Source of the DNA: Alkalibacillus aidingensis
Lineage (GTDB): Bacteria; Bacillota; Bacilli; Bacillales; Alkalibacillaceae
Assembly (NCBI RefSeq): GCF_014595945.1
Contig: NZ_JABXWU010000008.1
Coordinates: forward strand, 1 to 64,000
Direction of reading: 5' to 3'
DNA length: 64,000 bases
Positions 52,555 through 62,044 of this stretch are shown here, piece after piece. The notes under the pieces are model-generated. The model was not told the origin of the DNA. It saw only the letters and a list, made by a program, of their open reading frames with translations, and ran no database searches. The position numbers and the translations under genes were made by a program. Within the stretch, counting starts at the first letter, position 1, and every line of letters begins with the position of its first letter.

Positions 52555-52595
52555 TCATCGTGAGGATTTGTTTGTTGGATTAGGGGGCAAAAGTC

Positions 52596-53411
52596 ATGTC
52601 ACAAGAAGAAGCTAAGTCAACGGCTACTAAAGGAAAAGTGATTACAGTTACTAGTGCTAAAGGTGGCGTAGGTAAAACTTTAATGACGGTTAATTTAGCC
52701 GTTGCACTAAATAAAAAGAATGTAGATGTTGTAGTGATTGATGCCGACTTTCAATTTGGAGATATTGGTCTAGCTCTTGACTTGAAATCCTCATTAACTA
52801 TTAAGGAACTATCTGAGGAAGTTGAGCAATTAGACACTTACAATGTGACGAATTATTTAGTTAAGCATAGTACAGGAGTCGATGTGTTATTAGCACCTGA
52901 ACGCCCCGAATATTCAGAGCTAATCACCATCGATGTGATGAAGAAGTTAATTGAATTGTTAAGAGAACATTATGATTATATTGTCATTGATGCAGGTCGT
53001 GGCATGAGCGATTTAATGGTCGATCTGTTCGATTTATCTGAACAAGTCTTAGCAATTACCACTTTAGAGGTGGCTTCGTTAAAAAGTACTAAACAGCTTA
53101 TAGAAACGGTTAACCAGTTAGGATTGGGTAATAAGGTGCAATTGATTGTCAATCGCCACAATATGGAAAGCTTAATTAAAGCTGAGGAAGTACCCGCGAT
53201 GTTAAAGGTTGATTCAGTTTATTATACACCCAATAACTTTAAGGTCGCTGCTCAATCACTAAATCTCGGTGTACCTGTTGCAGTGAGTCATGCGAAGTCT
53301 GATTTAGCGAAGAGTATATTTAAACTTGCGCATCAATTAACGGTGAATAATCTATTACCAGCTACGACAAAGAAGAAGGGGTCATTAATTGGAAAGGTGT
53401 TTTCCAAATAA
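52596..53411 (+). CDS. tadZ: CpaE/TadZ-like MinD-family ATPase
   Basis: 271 aa. Deviant Walker A in VTSAKGGVGKTLMTVNLA, Walker B DADFQFGDIGLAL, and YIVIDAGRGMSDLMVD. Only the P-loop domain is present; the N-terminal receiver-like domain of many TadZ proteins is absent. Places the pilus machinery at a site in the cell. Confidence 0.9.
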   Translation: MSQEEAKSTATKGKVITVTSAKGGVGKTLMTVNLAVALNKKNVDVVVIDADFQFGDIGLALDLKSSLTIKELSEEVEQLDTYNVTNYLVKHSTGVDVLLAPERPEYSELITIDVMKKLIELLREHYDYIVIDAGRGMSDLMVDLFDLSEQVLAITTLEVASLKSTKQLIETVNQLGLGNKVQLIVNRHNMESLIKAEEVPAMLKVDSVYYTPNNFKVAAQSLNLGVPVAVSHAKSDLAKSIFKLAHQLTVNNLLPATTKKKGSLIGKVFSK

Positions 53412-53432
53412 AAAATTCGGAGGTGTGATTGA

Positions 53433-54878
53433 ATGAGTTTACTTGAAAGATTACAACAAAAACAAATAAACGGTCAAAACGATCAGCAGGAAAGTCAACT
53501 TGTTCAAGAAGTCCAAACCACTCCTCCGGGTCAAGTGGTTGCACAAATTGAACAAAAAGAAGAAAAAGCAACACCGAAAAAGAAGTCAGTTCCACACAAG
53601 GTTAAACCGATATTAGATGAAAAACATATCGCGTTTAAAAATTACGTGCATAAAGAAATTTTAAAAGATGCAAAAGGCAACGAAGAATTTGATGAGATTG
53701 TTTCTAAGGTAGAAGAGATTACTAAAGAGGCGATTCAAGAAAATGATTCATTTCGCAATGTTGATCGTAAAAAGGTTATTGATGAACTGATTAATGACTT
53801 AACTGGGTTTGGTCCTATTAACCCACTTCTTCAGGATGAATCTGTATCTGAGGTGATGGTCAATGGACCTGATCAAGTATATTGTGAGCGTGATGGGAAG
53901 CTAGTTTTAACTGATATTCAGTTTCGCGATGATGAACATGTTCTACATGTTATTGAAAAGATTGTTGCGCCAATTGGAAGAAGAATTGATGAGAGTAGTC
54001 CGATGGTAGATGCTAGATTACCAGACGGCTCACGTGTTAACGCGATTATTCCTCCATTAGCTTTAAATGGGCCGACCATTACCATTCGTAAATTTGCGGC
54101 TGATCCATTTACAATTGATGATTTAGTCAATTTCGGGACGTTAACGAATGAGATGGCTACATTTTTAGATGCTTGTGTTAAAGCGAGGTTGAATATGTTT
54201 GTTAGTGGGGGTACAGGTTCTGGTAAGACGACAACTTTAAACGTGTTATCGAGCTTTATTCCAAACGATGAACGTATTGTAACGATTGAGGATGCTGCCG
54301 AGTTGCAACTAGGGCAAGATCACGTTGTGTCATTGGAATCTCGTCCACCTAATATTGAAGGAAAAGGTGCGATTACGATTCGGGACCTTGTACGTAACTC
54401 ATTACGTATGCGACCAGACCGTGTCGTGATTGGTGAGGTTCGTGGTGCTGAGGCATTAGACATGCTTCAAGCGATGAATACTGGTCATGATGGTTCTTTA
54501 GCTACAGGTCACTCCAACAGCCCAAGAGATATGTTGGCACGTTTAGAGACGATGGTATTATTGGCGGGTGTTGAGCTACCGATCAAGGCGATTCGTGACC
54601 AAATTTCAGGGGCAATTGATGTCATTATTCAACAAACTAGATTAAAAGACGGTACACGGCGGATTGTGAAGATTACAGAAGTTCAAGGTATGGAAGGCGA
54701 TGTCATTGTTCTTCAAGATATTTTTGAATTTGAACAAATGGGTATTGATGAGAATGGGAAAATCCAGGGTAGATTAGTACCAACAGGGGTTCGTCCTAAG
54801 TTCTTTGAACAGCTAGAACGCTCTGGGATCCACATTCCAAATAATGTGTTTGTTAAAGAAGAGGAGTGGGGCGTATGA
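53433..54878 (+). CDS. tadA: TadA/CpaF pilus secretion ATPase
   Basis: 481 aa. Gln/Glu/Lys-rich N-terminus, then a GSPII_E-type ATPase: Walker [16 protein letters not shown], Asp box [12 protein letters not shown], Walker [19 protein letters not shown], His box [12 protein letters not shown]. Hexameric motor of the Tad pilus. Stop overlaps the tadB start (ATGA). Confidence 0.95.
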   Translation: MSLLERLQQKQINGQNDQQESQLVQEVQTTPPGQVVAQIEQKEEKATPKKKSVPHKVKPILDEKHIAFKNYVHKEILKDAKGNEEFDEIVSKVEEITKEAIQENDSFRNVDRKKVIDELINDLTGFGPINPLLQDESVSEVMVNGPDQVYCERDGKLVLTDIQFRDDEHVLHVIEKIVAPIGRRIDESSPMVDARLPDGSRVNAIIPPLALNGPTITIRKFAADPFTIDDLVNFGTLTNEMATFLDACVKARLNMFVSGGTGSGKTTTLNVLSSFIPNDERIVTIEDAAELQLGQDHVVSLESRPPNIEGKGAITIRDLVRNSLRMRPDRVVIGEVRGAEALDMLQAMNTGHDGSLATGHSNSPRDMLARLETMVLLAGVELPIKAIRDQISGAIDVIIQQTRLKDGTRRIVKITEVQGMEGDVIVLQDIFEFEQMGIDENGKIQGRLVPTGVRPKFFEQLERSGIHIPNNVFVKEEEWGV

Positions 54879-55840
54879 TGAACGCTCTATTAATTGTCTT
54901 TTTCTTTCTGACGGTGACGTTTATATTCATGGCTTTATTTCAACGTTTGTTTCGAAAAAATAAGCAAATGAAAAGACGAATCGAAGCGTATCTCTATGAT
55001 GCTGATGGCGAACCGGTTGAGGACAAACAGCGTAAACTATTAATCGAATTTCGCATGACGAAAGAGCGCATTCGTAAAAGCTTACAGAAGAAAGAAAAAG
55101 GCACTAAGCTTGAGAAAGAGTTGCACCAAGCCGGAATCCCATTAAAACCAGAAGAATTTATTATGTTTAAATGGATTTCTATGCTGTTGGGTGCTGGTAT
55201 CATTTATTTAATTTTTAATCATATTTTGTTTGTATTTTTCGGTGCCATTATTGGTTGGTCTATTCCAAGGCTGGTTGTTTCATATAAAAAGAAAAAAAGA
55301 ATTACTCAGTTCAATAATCATTTGGCTGAGATGATCTCTTCAATTGTTAGTGCATTGAGGGCAGGGTTTAGTTTACCTCAAGCTTTGCAAAATGTACGCA
55401 ATGAATCTCCTTCTCCTGTTAAGGAGGAACTGGATCAGATTTTGAAAGAAATGCAATATGGTACGTCGCTTGAAGAGTCCTTACAAAGATTAAAAGAACG
55501 CGTTCCCAGTGATGATTTAGATTTGATGATTCAAGCAATTGTGATTCAACGCCAAGTTGGTGGTAACTTGGCTGTTGTCTTGGAAAAAATCGTGCATACC
55601 ATTCGTGAACGTGTTAAGATCCAAGGACAAATTAGAACATTAACGGCTCAAGGACGCATGTCAGGAGCTGTGGTAGGGTTACTTCCTGTTATTTTAGCAG
55701 GGTTATTATACTTAGTGAATCCTGAGTATATGAGTGTCATGTTTGTTGAGCCGATTGGCATTATGTTATTAATTATGGCGGGTTTTTCATCGATGATTGG
55801 ATTTATGTTTATTCGCCGTATTACGTCGATAGAGGTGTAG
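54875..55840 (+). CDS. tadB: TadB inner-membrane platform protein
   Basis: 321 aa from ATG 54875, which overlaps the tadA stop; GGAG upstream. Spans at the N-terminus, around residue 110 and two at the C-terminus. T2SSF domain with [22 protein letters not shown] and [28 protein letters not shown]. Confidence 0.92.
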   Translation: MMNALLIVFFFLTVTFIFMALFQRLFRKNKQMKRRIEAYLYDADGEPVEDKQRKLLIEFRMTKERIRKSLQKKEKGTKLEKELHQAGIPLKPEEFIMFKWISMLLGAGIIYLIFNHILFVFFGAIIGWSIPRLVVSYKKKKRITQFNNHLAEMISSIVSALRAGFSLPQALQNVRNESPSPVKEELDQILKEMQYGTSLEESLQRLKERVPSDDLDLMIQAIVIQRQVGGNLAVVLEKIVHTIRERVKIQGQIRTLTAQGRMSGAVVGLLPVILAGLLYLVNPEYMSVMFVEPIGIMLLIMAGFSSMIGFMFIRRITSIEV

Positions 55841-55843
55841 CTG

Positions 55844-56770
55844 ATGATTTTGTTATATGTGTTAACTGTTGGATTGATTATAGCAGGCATCATCCTAAGT
55901 CGACGTGAGCGAAAGAAAGTATATGCTAGTCGTCGTGCTTGGGTTGATGGGAGTCAGACGACTGTAGTTGATGCGACTAATGAAGGTGATGGAGAAGAAG
56001 CACCGTCACTATTTCAACGCATTATTCAGCCTAAGCTCAAACAATTTAGAAAAAGCTTTCGTAAAAATACGTCAAGCACTAAGCAAGAGAAGCTTGAGTT
56101 GCAGTTGTTACGTGCAGGTAGTCCATTAGGTATGTCACCTTTCGAATATCGACTGTTACAGATTATTTTAGTAGTTGCGTTCCCGTTAATGGCAGTGGGT
56201 TTGGCTTTTCTGGGTAACGTTTCGTTTGGGAGAGGTTTCTTTTTAGTTATATTATCTGCCGGTTTTGCATTGTATTTACCTTACGCTTATCTAAAGTGGA
56301 AAACAGCAACGCGAAATGCTCAGGCAATTAAGGAATTACCTGATTTTATCGACTTAATGGCCGTTAGTATGGAGGCAGGTTTAGGGTTTGACTCTGCATT
56401 AGGGAAAGTTGTGACAAAGCAAAAGGGAATTCTTTCGACTGAATTTCAGCGTTGTTTAGAAGAGCTGAAATTAGGAAAGACACGTCGCGAAGCCTTGTCT
56501 GGTGTGCGAGAACGTTTAATTGCTGATGATATTAAATTATTAATCGGTAGCGTCATCCAAGCTGAGCAGCTGGGAGTAGGAATGGTACAAATTCTACGCG
56601 TACAATCTGAGGAAGTACGCCAAAGAAGAAAGCAACGTGCTGAAGAACAAGCAATGAAAGCGCCAATTAAAATGATGTTCCCACTGGTTTTGTTTATTTT
56701 CCCGACGATCTTTATCATTTTATTAGGGCCAGCTGTTATTCAGATTTTGGAAGTGTTTAGTAACACTTAA
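55844..56770 (+). CDS. tadC: TadC inner-membrane platform protein
   Basis: 308 aa, starts 3 bp after tadB. T2SSF domain: KELPDFIDLMAVSMEAGLGFDSALGKV and SVIQAEQLGVGMVQILRVQSEEVRQRR. Membrane spans at the N-terminus, ~105-150 and C-terminus. Last gene of the pilus operon. No clear terminator follows; a repeat array starts 120 bp later. Confidence 0.92.
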   Translation: MILLYVLTVGLIIAGIILSRRERKKVYASRRAWVDGSQTTVVDATNEGDGEEAPSLFQRIIQPKLKQFRKSFRKNTSSTKQEKLELQLLRAGSPLGMSPFEYRLLQIILVVAFPLMAVGLAFLGNVSFGRGFFLVILSAGFALYLPYAYLKWKTATRNAQAIKELPDFIDLMAVSMEAGLGFDSALGKVVTKQKGILSTEFQRCLEELKLGKTRREALSGVRERLIADDIKLLIGSVIQAEQLGVGMVQILRVQSEEVRQRRKQRAEEQAMKAPIKMMFPLVLFIFPTIFIILLGPAVIQILEVFSNT

Positions 56771-56889
56771 TCACTGGCCTTTTGGTGGGTTTGAATTCAT
56801 ATTTTGACGGATGGTGTGCAGTGGTTGAGTTGCGATCGGGATCAATGCCGTTATGATCTATTATGTGGTGTGAAATGTCCGAGAAAAGG

Positions 56890-57305
56890 GGTCTAATTAA
56901 CGATAAACCGCCTTGTGAAGTTATTATCGTCAATTAGAAGCGGTCTAATTAACGATAACCCCCTTTGTGAAGCTATTGCCGTCAATTAGAAGCGGTCTAA
57001 TTAACGATAACCCCCTTTGTGAAGCTATTACCGTCAATTAGAAGCGGTCTAATTAACGATAACCCCCTTTGTGAAGCTGTTGCCGTCAATTAGAAGTGGT
57101 CTAATTAACGATAAACCGCCTCGTGAAGCTATTACCGTCAATTAGAAGTGGTCTAATTAACGATAAACCCCTTTGTGAAGCTATTGCCGTCAATTAGAAG
57201 TGGTCTAATTAACGATAACCCCCTTTGTGAAGTTATTACCGTCAATTAGAAGCGGTCTAATTAACGATAAACCGCCTCGTGAAGCGATTACCGTCAATTA
57301 GAAAC
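56890..57305. repeat. Tandem array, 8 units of exactly 52 bp
   Basis: Units start with GGTCTAATTAACGATAA at 56890, 56942, 56994, 57046, 57098, 57150, 57202 and 57254. The middle CCCCCTTTGTGAAGCTATT varies slightly, and units end ACCGTCAATTAGAAGC. Each unit is an imperfect hairpin, because TCTAATTAACGATAA pairs with TTATCGTCAATTAGA. There are no unique spacers and no cas genes. The gap 56771-57397 holds nothing else but a terminator. Confidence 0.95.
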
Positions 57306-57360
57306 GCACCTACTAACCCATAAAGTAATGACCATTATATCAATTTTGTCTTATACACTA

Positions 57361-57393
57361 TAAAGGAGCTTGTACCCCAAGCTCCTTTATTTA
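57361..57393. terminator. Terminator of the ASCH gene
   Basis: TAAAGGAGCTTG (57361-57372) with CAAGCTCCTTTA (57378-57389); T-rich on both sides. Confidence 0.65.
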
Positions 57394-57397
57394 TGTC

Positions 57398-57868
57398 CTA
57401 ATCTTTTTGAAAAACGACCTCAAACTCTTCACATACAACAGGCTGATCATCTTCAAACGTTTCATTAATGGAGGTCATTTCTTTGGTGAAAAATGCTACG
57501 TGTTCACGATGCCAATATTCATAACTTTTATCTCCTTCACCCTCTTTATAAGCAAAGTCTTCTGGAACTTTATTAAAAGGGATGATATCGACACTAGTTG
57601 TGCGTGTAATAATTTCTGGGTGGCCACTCCAATCTGTAATGATGTTATAATCATCCTCTTGTGGTAGAGATTCTCCTTCTACTTCATACATACGAAATAG
57701 GGAGCAGGTTGCAGTCTTATCACCCGATTTCACCAAATCAAGTAGTTCACGAGCCATGTTCTCATCTGCTCCGAATGCCCAGACTTCATATTGAGCATCT
57801 TCACGCTCCCTTTTGTTTAGAGTTTGCTCAAATTCTTGCCAAAATTCCTTCACTAATTGTTCAGACAT
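57398..57868 (-). CDS. ASCH-domain protein
   Basis: 156 aa. VWAFGADENMARELLDLVKSGDKTATCSLFRMYEVEGESLPQ and YNIITDWSGHPEIITRTTSVDIIPFNKV have the ASCH (YqfB-like) pattern with the GxKxAT motif. ASCH proteins bind RNA or act on modified nucleosides (some are N4-acetylcytidine amidohydrolases). GAGGTACTAATA before the ATG. Single gene between the two repeat arrays. Confidence 0.88.
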   Translation of the reverse strand: MSEQLVKEFWQEFEQTLNKREREDAQYEVWAFGADENMARELLDLVKSGDKTATCSLFRMYEVEGESLPQEDDYNIITDWSGHPEIITRTTSVDIIPFNKVPEDFAYKEGEGDKSYEYWHREHVAFFTKEMTSINETFEDDQPVVCEEFEVVFQKD

Positions 57869-57935
57869 TATTAGTACCTCCTCGGTGTGTTCTATGTTAC
57901 ATTTGAAAAATAGTATTTTTATGGGGGGAGAAACG

Positions 57936-58319
57936 TTGCAAAATCATAGTAAGATTCTATTGCGTTTATCAGCGATTTTTGCTGCAGTTGGCGCGTTTAT
58001 TGGGTCACATATGGCCGGTGCAGGTGGATATGAGTTTCAAACCGTGCATGCTCATATCCTTCTAGTTGGTTGGTTAACGTTGTTTGCTTGGGCCATCTTT
58101 TATAAAGTGTTTAATCCATTACCGTCGCTGCTTACAATCGGACATGTATGGACAGGTGTTGTTGGTGCATTTGGATTAATAATCGGTATGTGGTTGTACT
58201 ATGTGAGACCTCTTGGTTTACCTGATCCATTTGTAACCATATTCTTTATTGCAGGTGGTACGATTTTGCTAATTAGCTTCTTTTTATTTGTTCTTGTAAC
58301 TTTCCGTAAAGTAGACTAG
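57936..58319 (+). CDS. Small haem-copper-oxidase-like membrane protein
   Basis: 127 aa from TTG 57936, 5 nt after GGGGGGAG; ATG 57921 overlaps that site. Four membrane segments. TVHAHILLVGWLTLFAWAIFYKVF resembles the His-containing helix of NorB/CcoN-type oxidase subunit I, but only a single four-helix unit is present. A haem or copper sensor or chaperone role is possible but unproven. Confidence 0.72.
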   Translation: MQNHSKILLRLSAIFAAVGAFIGSHMAGAGGYEFQTVHAHILLVGWLTLFAWAIFYKVFNPLPSLLTIGHVWTGVVGAFGLIIGMWLYYVRPLGLPDPFVTIFFIAGGTILLISFFLFVLVTFRKVD

Positions 58320-58348
58320 ACGACTTGCATGATGCTAGTCGTCTTTTT
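58318..58348 (+). terminator. Intrinsic terminator overlapping the stop codon
   Basis: AGACGACT (58318-58325) and AGTCGTCT (58337-58344), then a T run. The first arm uses the stop codon bases. Confidence 0.75.
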
Positions 58349-58363
58349 GATACATCATTTTGA

Positions 58364-58475
58364 CAATTAACCGTATTTGTGAAATTTTAACTGTATTTTT
58401 CTGAAATTAACTGTAATTTTGATAAATTAACTGTAAATCCAAAATTTTAACTGTATTCCCCAGAAATTAACCGTA
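58364..58475. repeat. Array of 6 short motifs with 20-bp period
   Basis: (A/T)TTAAC(C/T)GTA occurs six times at exactly 20-bp steps between about 58364 and 58475. The linkers are unlike each other. The motif AATTAACCGTAA resembles the arms of the 52-bp repeat at 56890-57305 (AATTAACGATAA, AATTGACGGTAA). Confidence 0.85.
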
Positions 58476-58489
58476 AACGACGTTTTAGC

Positions 58490-59350
58490 TTACATCACTT
58501 TTTTCATTCCAATTAATATCTCCAACTCCACTGTTATTAAGTCAATTGGCTTTAGACGAGTTAAGTCAGCATCCTGGGTTAAAGGTGTCATTTTGATCAG
58601 GTGATTAAATAGCTCGGTTGAAAGCTCTACTTGATATTTGACATCCTCACGCCTGATTAATGTGAATGCTTCCTCAAATCGATCAATTGTTGCTTGGTTG
58701 GAGTATTCTGCTTGTTCAGTACCTTGATATATTTGTTCCCTCAGTTCTTGCAAATAATTAGCACCTGGCACAATCTTAATGGTAAGACCTTGGTCTTTAA
58801 GGATCCTGTTAAACTCTGCATAGTTTGAGGGAGAAAGAATATTAAGAATCAGGTCAAATGATTGGTTGTTAAAGGGCGTATTAGCTAAATCTCCAACGAA
58901 CCAAATGCCTTGGTCATTATGTTTAGCAGCTGTTTGAATGCCTTCTTTAGCAAGGTCAACGCCAATCCCAACAGATTCTTGTTCAAGGCAATCGAGTAAT
59001 TCTGTTAAATGTGATCCTTCTCCACATCCTGCATCTAAAATAGTAAGTTCATCACCCGTAGTAAAAAGCTCCTCTACAAGCATGCTAATTCGATTCATGA
59101 GTGGTGTATAAAAGCCACTTCGACAGATCTGATTTCTTGCTTCAAATAAACCCAGATCATAAACCGTTTTTTTCGCTTGTTGCACGACGTTAACGTAACC
59201 TTGTTTAGCCAAGTCAAATTGATGATTGTTGACACATCCTAACTGCCTATCTTCTATTACATTCATCCCTTTATAACAAATCGGGCATCTATATAAGTGT
59301 AAAGTCTCGCTCATGCGTTTAGCTGCCATAGCTTTCTTACTTAATTTCAT
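58490..59350 (-). CDS. rlmA: 23S rRNA (guanine-N1) methyltransferase, RlmA/TlrB type
   Basis: 286 aa from ATG 59350 (AGGTGGA upstream). N-terminal zinc finger YRCPICYKGM and LGCVNNHQFDLAKQGYVNVV, then a SAM-binding fold with TILDAGCGEGSHLTELL and LILNILSPSNYAEFNRIL. Matches RrmA/RlmA, which methylates G745 or, in TlrB, G748 of 23S rRNA. Position cannot be decided here. Confidence 0.87.
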   Translation of the reverse strand: MKLSKKAMAAKRMSETLHLYRCPICYKGMNVIEDRQLGCVNNHQFDLAKQGYVNVVQQAKKTVYDLGLFEARNQICRSGFYTPLMNRISMLVEELFTTGDELTILDAGCGEGSHLTELLDCLEQESVGIGVDLAKEGIQTAAKHNDQGIWFVGDLANTPFNNQSFDLILNILSPSNYAEFNRILKDQGLTIKIVPGANYLQELREQIYQGTEQAEYSNQATIDRFEEAFTLIRREDVKYQVELSTELFNHLIKMTPLTQDADLTRLKPIDLITVELEILIGMKKVM

Positions 59351-59527
59351 CACATTCTTCACTCCACCTAAAAGTCTTAGAGACATTATTAGAATAACGG
59401 TTACAGAAGTGAAAGTCATCCATTTAGATTAAAATGACTTTTCTTGATATTTAATAAATAATTAAAAACCTGTATAATTAATCTGTAGTAGCTAAAACGA
59501 TTGACGTTAGTGGAAGGAGTTTTGGTG

Positions 59528-60832
59528 ATGGATAAACAAAATACAGAAATAAATGATTTCTATCAACGTTTAATGAGTGATTACGATGATTCAAATAGTC
59601 ACTCTGGAATAGATGGTGAAAGGGTAGCGAGAAGACTCTCGGAAATTTCCCAAATTGGCGCAACTGATGATGGGGGAAGTAAGCGTATCTCCTTTTCACA
59701 AGAGGAAAAGCAGGCTAAAGAGCTTGTGCAAAAGTGGATGAAGGAAGAGGGTTTATCCGTTAAAGTGGATGGAGCAGGAAATGTATTTGGACGAGTTGAA
59801 GGTAAGTCTAATCGGCCAGCTATTTTATCAGGATCTCATTTAGATAGTGTCCCGCATGGTGGACATTTTGATGGGCCATTAGGTGTGATTGCTGCATTGG
59901 AGGTGGCATCTGCTTGGAATGAACTAGGTGAACAACCTGATTCACCGTATGAAGTGGTTATATTTACCGATGAGGAAGGCGCAAGATTTAATGGAGGTTT
60001 ACTCGGTAGTCAATCTTTTGTAGGCGAATTGGATATTGAAGAAGAGAAGAAGCGGGTTGATTTTAATGGAACACCTTTTTCTGAAGTTTTAGATCAGGCT
60101 GGTTTAACACCACAAGGTTTTGTGGATGCTAAGCGTGATTTATCAGATGTTAAAGCGTTTGTTGAGGTTCATATTGAGCAAGGTAAACAATTGGAAAAGC
60201 GCGATTTACCTGTAGGTGTCGTTACAGGAATTGCTGGACCTACATGGCTTAATGTGACGTTCAAAGGGTTGGCCGGACATGCAGGGAATACACCAATGAA
60301 TGATCGGACAGATGCACTTGTTGCGGCTAGTGAGTTTGTGACGAATGTTAAGGACTTCCCACCAAAGGTTAGTAGCTCGGGTGTGGCGACCGTCGGAAAG
60401 TTAGAGGTTATTCCTAATGGGGTCAATGTCATTCCAGGAGAAGTTAATTTAACCCTTGATATTAGAGATATTAAAGCTGAATGGAAAGAGAGAATGGTCC
60501 AAGGTATCATAGCATATGCTGAAAAAGTAAGTGAGAAGCATGGTACGACCGTTGATATTCAAGAAAATATGAGTGTAGATCCGGTACAAGTACCTGAAGA
60601 TATGCAGAAGCTAGCTGGTGAAGCTGTGGAAGAGACACTTAAGAGTGAGCCTTTTTATTTACCAAGTGGAGCCGGGCATGATGCAATGATCGTTGGACGT
60701 CATATACCTGTGGCAATGCTGTTTACACAAAGCCAAGATGGTATTAGCCATAATCCTTTAGAGTGGTCATCTTTAAATGACTGTGTACAAACGGTTCATG
60801 TCTTAAAACGTTTCATTGAAAAATTGTCTTAA
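59528..60832 (+). CDS. M20-family Zn-dependent amidohydrolase (carbamoylase/AllC type)
   Basis: 434 aa from ATG 59528 after AAGGAG. Metal ligands: GSHLDSVPHGGHFDGPLGVIAALE, TDEEGARFNGGLLGS, VEVHIEQGKQLE and the C-terminal SGAGHDAMI. Dimerisation lid GHAGNTPMNDRTDALVAA. Family hydrolyses N-carbamoyl-L-amino acids, allantoate or ureidoglycolate. No purine-degradation genes are adjacent, so substrate is open. Confidence 0.88.
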   Translation: MDKQNTEINDFYQRLMSDYDDSNSHSGIDGERVARRLSEISQIGATDDGGSKRISFSQEEKQAKELVQKWMKEEGLSVKVDGAGNVFGRVEGKSNRPAILSGSHLDSVPHGGHFDGPLGVIAALEVASAWNELGEQPDSPYEVVIFTDEEGARFNGGLLGSQSFVGELDIEEEKKRVDFNGTPFSEVLDQAGLTPQGFVDAKRDLSDVKAFVEVHIEQGKQLEKRDLPVGVVTGIAGPTWLNVTFKGLAGHAGNTPMNDRTDALVAASEFVTNVKDFPPKVSSSGVATVGKLEVIPNGVNVIPGEVNLTLDIRDIKAEWKERMVQGIIAYAEKVSEKHGTTVDIQENMSVDPVQVPEDMQKLAGEAVEETLKSEPFYLPSGAGHDAMIVGRHIPVAMLFTQSQDGISHNPLEWSSLNDCVQTVHVLKRFIEKLS

Positions 60833-60873
60833 ACTATTCCCTCTAAACATAGAGTTTAGGGGGATAGTTTTAT
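60831..60873 (+). terminator. Intrinsic terminator of the M20 hydrolase gene
   Basis: AAACTATTCCCTCTAAAC pairs with GTTTAGGGGGATAGTTT; one arm starts in the stop codon. Confidence 0.75.
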
Positions 60874-60896
60874 AGCATCGTATGTTTGCAAAACTA

Positions 60897-60925
60897 TTAA
60901 CTTTTTTCTAGTAAACTGATATAAT
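60897..60925 (+). promoter_or_regulatory. Promoter of queF
   Basis: TTAACT (60897-60902), 17 bp, TATAAT (60920-60925). Confidence 0.6.
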
Positions 60926-60949
60926 AATAACTTGTGCAAACTTCATAAG

Positions 60950-60986
60950 TAGCAGTTCGCGAAATCCTGCTTTATCAAAACTAAGG
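60950..60986 (+). ncRNA. preQ1-I riboswitch
   Basis: AGCAG (60951-60955), loop TTCGCGAAAT, CCTGC (60966-60970), then the A-rich strand TTTATCAAAACTAAGG (60971-60986). The 3' ACTAAGG doubles as the queF Shine-Dalgarno region, so ligand binding would block translation. Size and elements match class-I preQ1 switches. Confidence 0.85.
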
Positions 60987-60996
60987 AGATGATTGT

Positions 60997-61404
60997 ATGT
61001 CAGAGAATTATTATTTACCAAGATCTGGCCCAATGCCAAGGCCAGAAAGCGTTCGTGAAGGACGTGAGATTTTAAAGAATGAAGCATTTGATGCACCAAA
61101 TGTTCAAACCATCACTTTTAAGGCGTTGGAATTCACAGCCGTATGTCCAAAAACAGGGCAACCTGATTTTGGTCAAGTTGAAATTACCTACACGCCAAAT
61201 AAGAAGTGTATTGAGTCTAAATCGTTAAAGTTCTATCTGTGGTCTTATCGTGATGAGGGTGCCTACTGCGAATCATTAGCTGCTCAAATTGCGGATGACT
61301 TTGTCTATGCGATTGACCCACATAGTGTTGAAGTGACGGTCTATCAATCGGCCAGAGGCGGGATTGAACTAACAACGAAAGCGGTGCGTAACCGTGATGA
61401 ATAG
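60997..61404 (+). CDS. queF: NADPH-dependent 7-cyano-7-deazaguanine reductase
   Basis: 135 aa. Reduces preQ0 to preQ1 for queuosine tRNA modification. Catalytic Cys50 and Asp57 in VCPKTGQPDF and the QueF motif ESKSLKFYLWSYRDEG are present. The His usually preceding the conserved Glu appears as Cys91 (AYCESLAA, Glu92). Shorter N-terminus than B. subtilis QueF. Under the preQ1 switch and overlapping yhhQ by 8 bp. Confidence 0.93.
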   Translation: MSENYYLPRSGPMPRPESVREGREILKNEAFDAPNVQTITFKALEFTAVCPKTGQPDFGQVEITYTPNKKCIESKSLKFYLWSYRDEGAYCESLAAQIADDFVYAIDPHSVEVTVYQSARGGIELTTKAVRNRDE

Positions 61405-62044
61405 AGATCAAAAGCTCATTCTGTTAAACGTTATTTTTGCCACTTCATTAGTCATTGCTAATGTGTTAGCTGGTAAGATTGTTGGTTTTGGAGAAAACTT
61501 TACGATTCCAGCTGCTGTCGTCGTTTATGCGGTAACGTTTTTAATTACCGATATCATTCATGAGGAATACGGCAAGAAACAAGCTAAACAAACGATCTTA
61601 TTCGGTTTTATCGCGCAAATTTTCGCAAGTATGATGATTTACTTTGGCCAACTGCTACCAGTTGCGCCATTTGCACAAGAAACGCAAACTGCTTATGAAA
61701 CATTACTTGGACAAAACGCGCGCTTCGTCTTAGCTTCAGCAGCTGCTTATTTGACTTCGCAATATATCGATGTCTTCATCTTTTCTGCGATGAAGAAGTT
61801 AACAAAGGGTCGTTCAAGGTGGTTGAGAAACAATTTAAGTACGGCAACGTCACAGTTTTTCGATACGTCAATCTTTATCACCATTGCGTTTATCGGAACC
61901 GTACCGAACATCTGGGTTATGATTTTGAGTCAATATCTAGTTAAGCTGGCAATAGCCATTATTGATACACCAATATTCTATTTCTTAACCAGGAAGAGCC
62001 GTAATGAACAACAACCTAATCAAGTAACAGCCGAGTCCGCCTAA
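61397..62044 (+). CDS. yhhQ: Queuosine precursor transporter YhhQ
   Basis: 215 aa from ATG 61397 (GTG 61394 alternative), inside the end of queF. About six membrane segments. VUT-family signature: ILLNVIFATSLVIANVLAGKIV, TFLITDIIHEEYGKKQAKQTI and FDTSIFITIAF. Imports preQ0/preQ1 or queuine precursors. Coupled to queF, so synthesis and salvage share the same switch. Confidence 0.92.
   Translation: MNRDQKLILLNVIFATSLVIANVLAGKIVGFGENFTIPAAVVVYAVTFLITDIIHEEYGKKQAKQTILFGFIAQIFASMMIYFGQLLPVAPFAQETQTAYETLLGQNARFVLASAAAYLTSQYIDVFIFSAMKKLTKGRSRWLRNNLSTATSQFFDTSIFITIAFIGTVPNIWVMILSQYLVKLAIAIIDTPIFYFLTRKSRNEQQPNQVTAESA

Noticed and set aside
56890-57305. CRISPR array
   Set aside because: The whole 52-bp unit repeats, so there are no unique spacers, and no cas genes are nearby.
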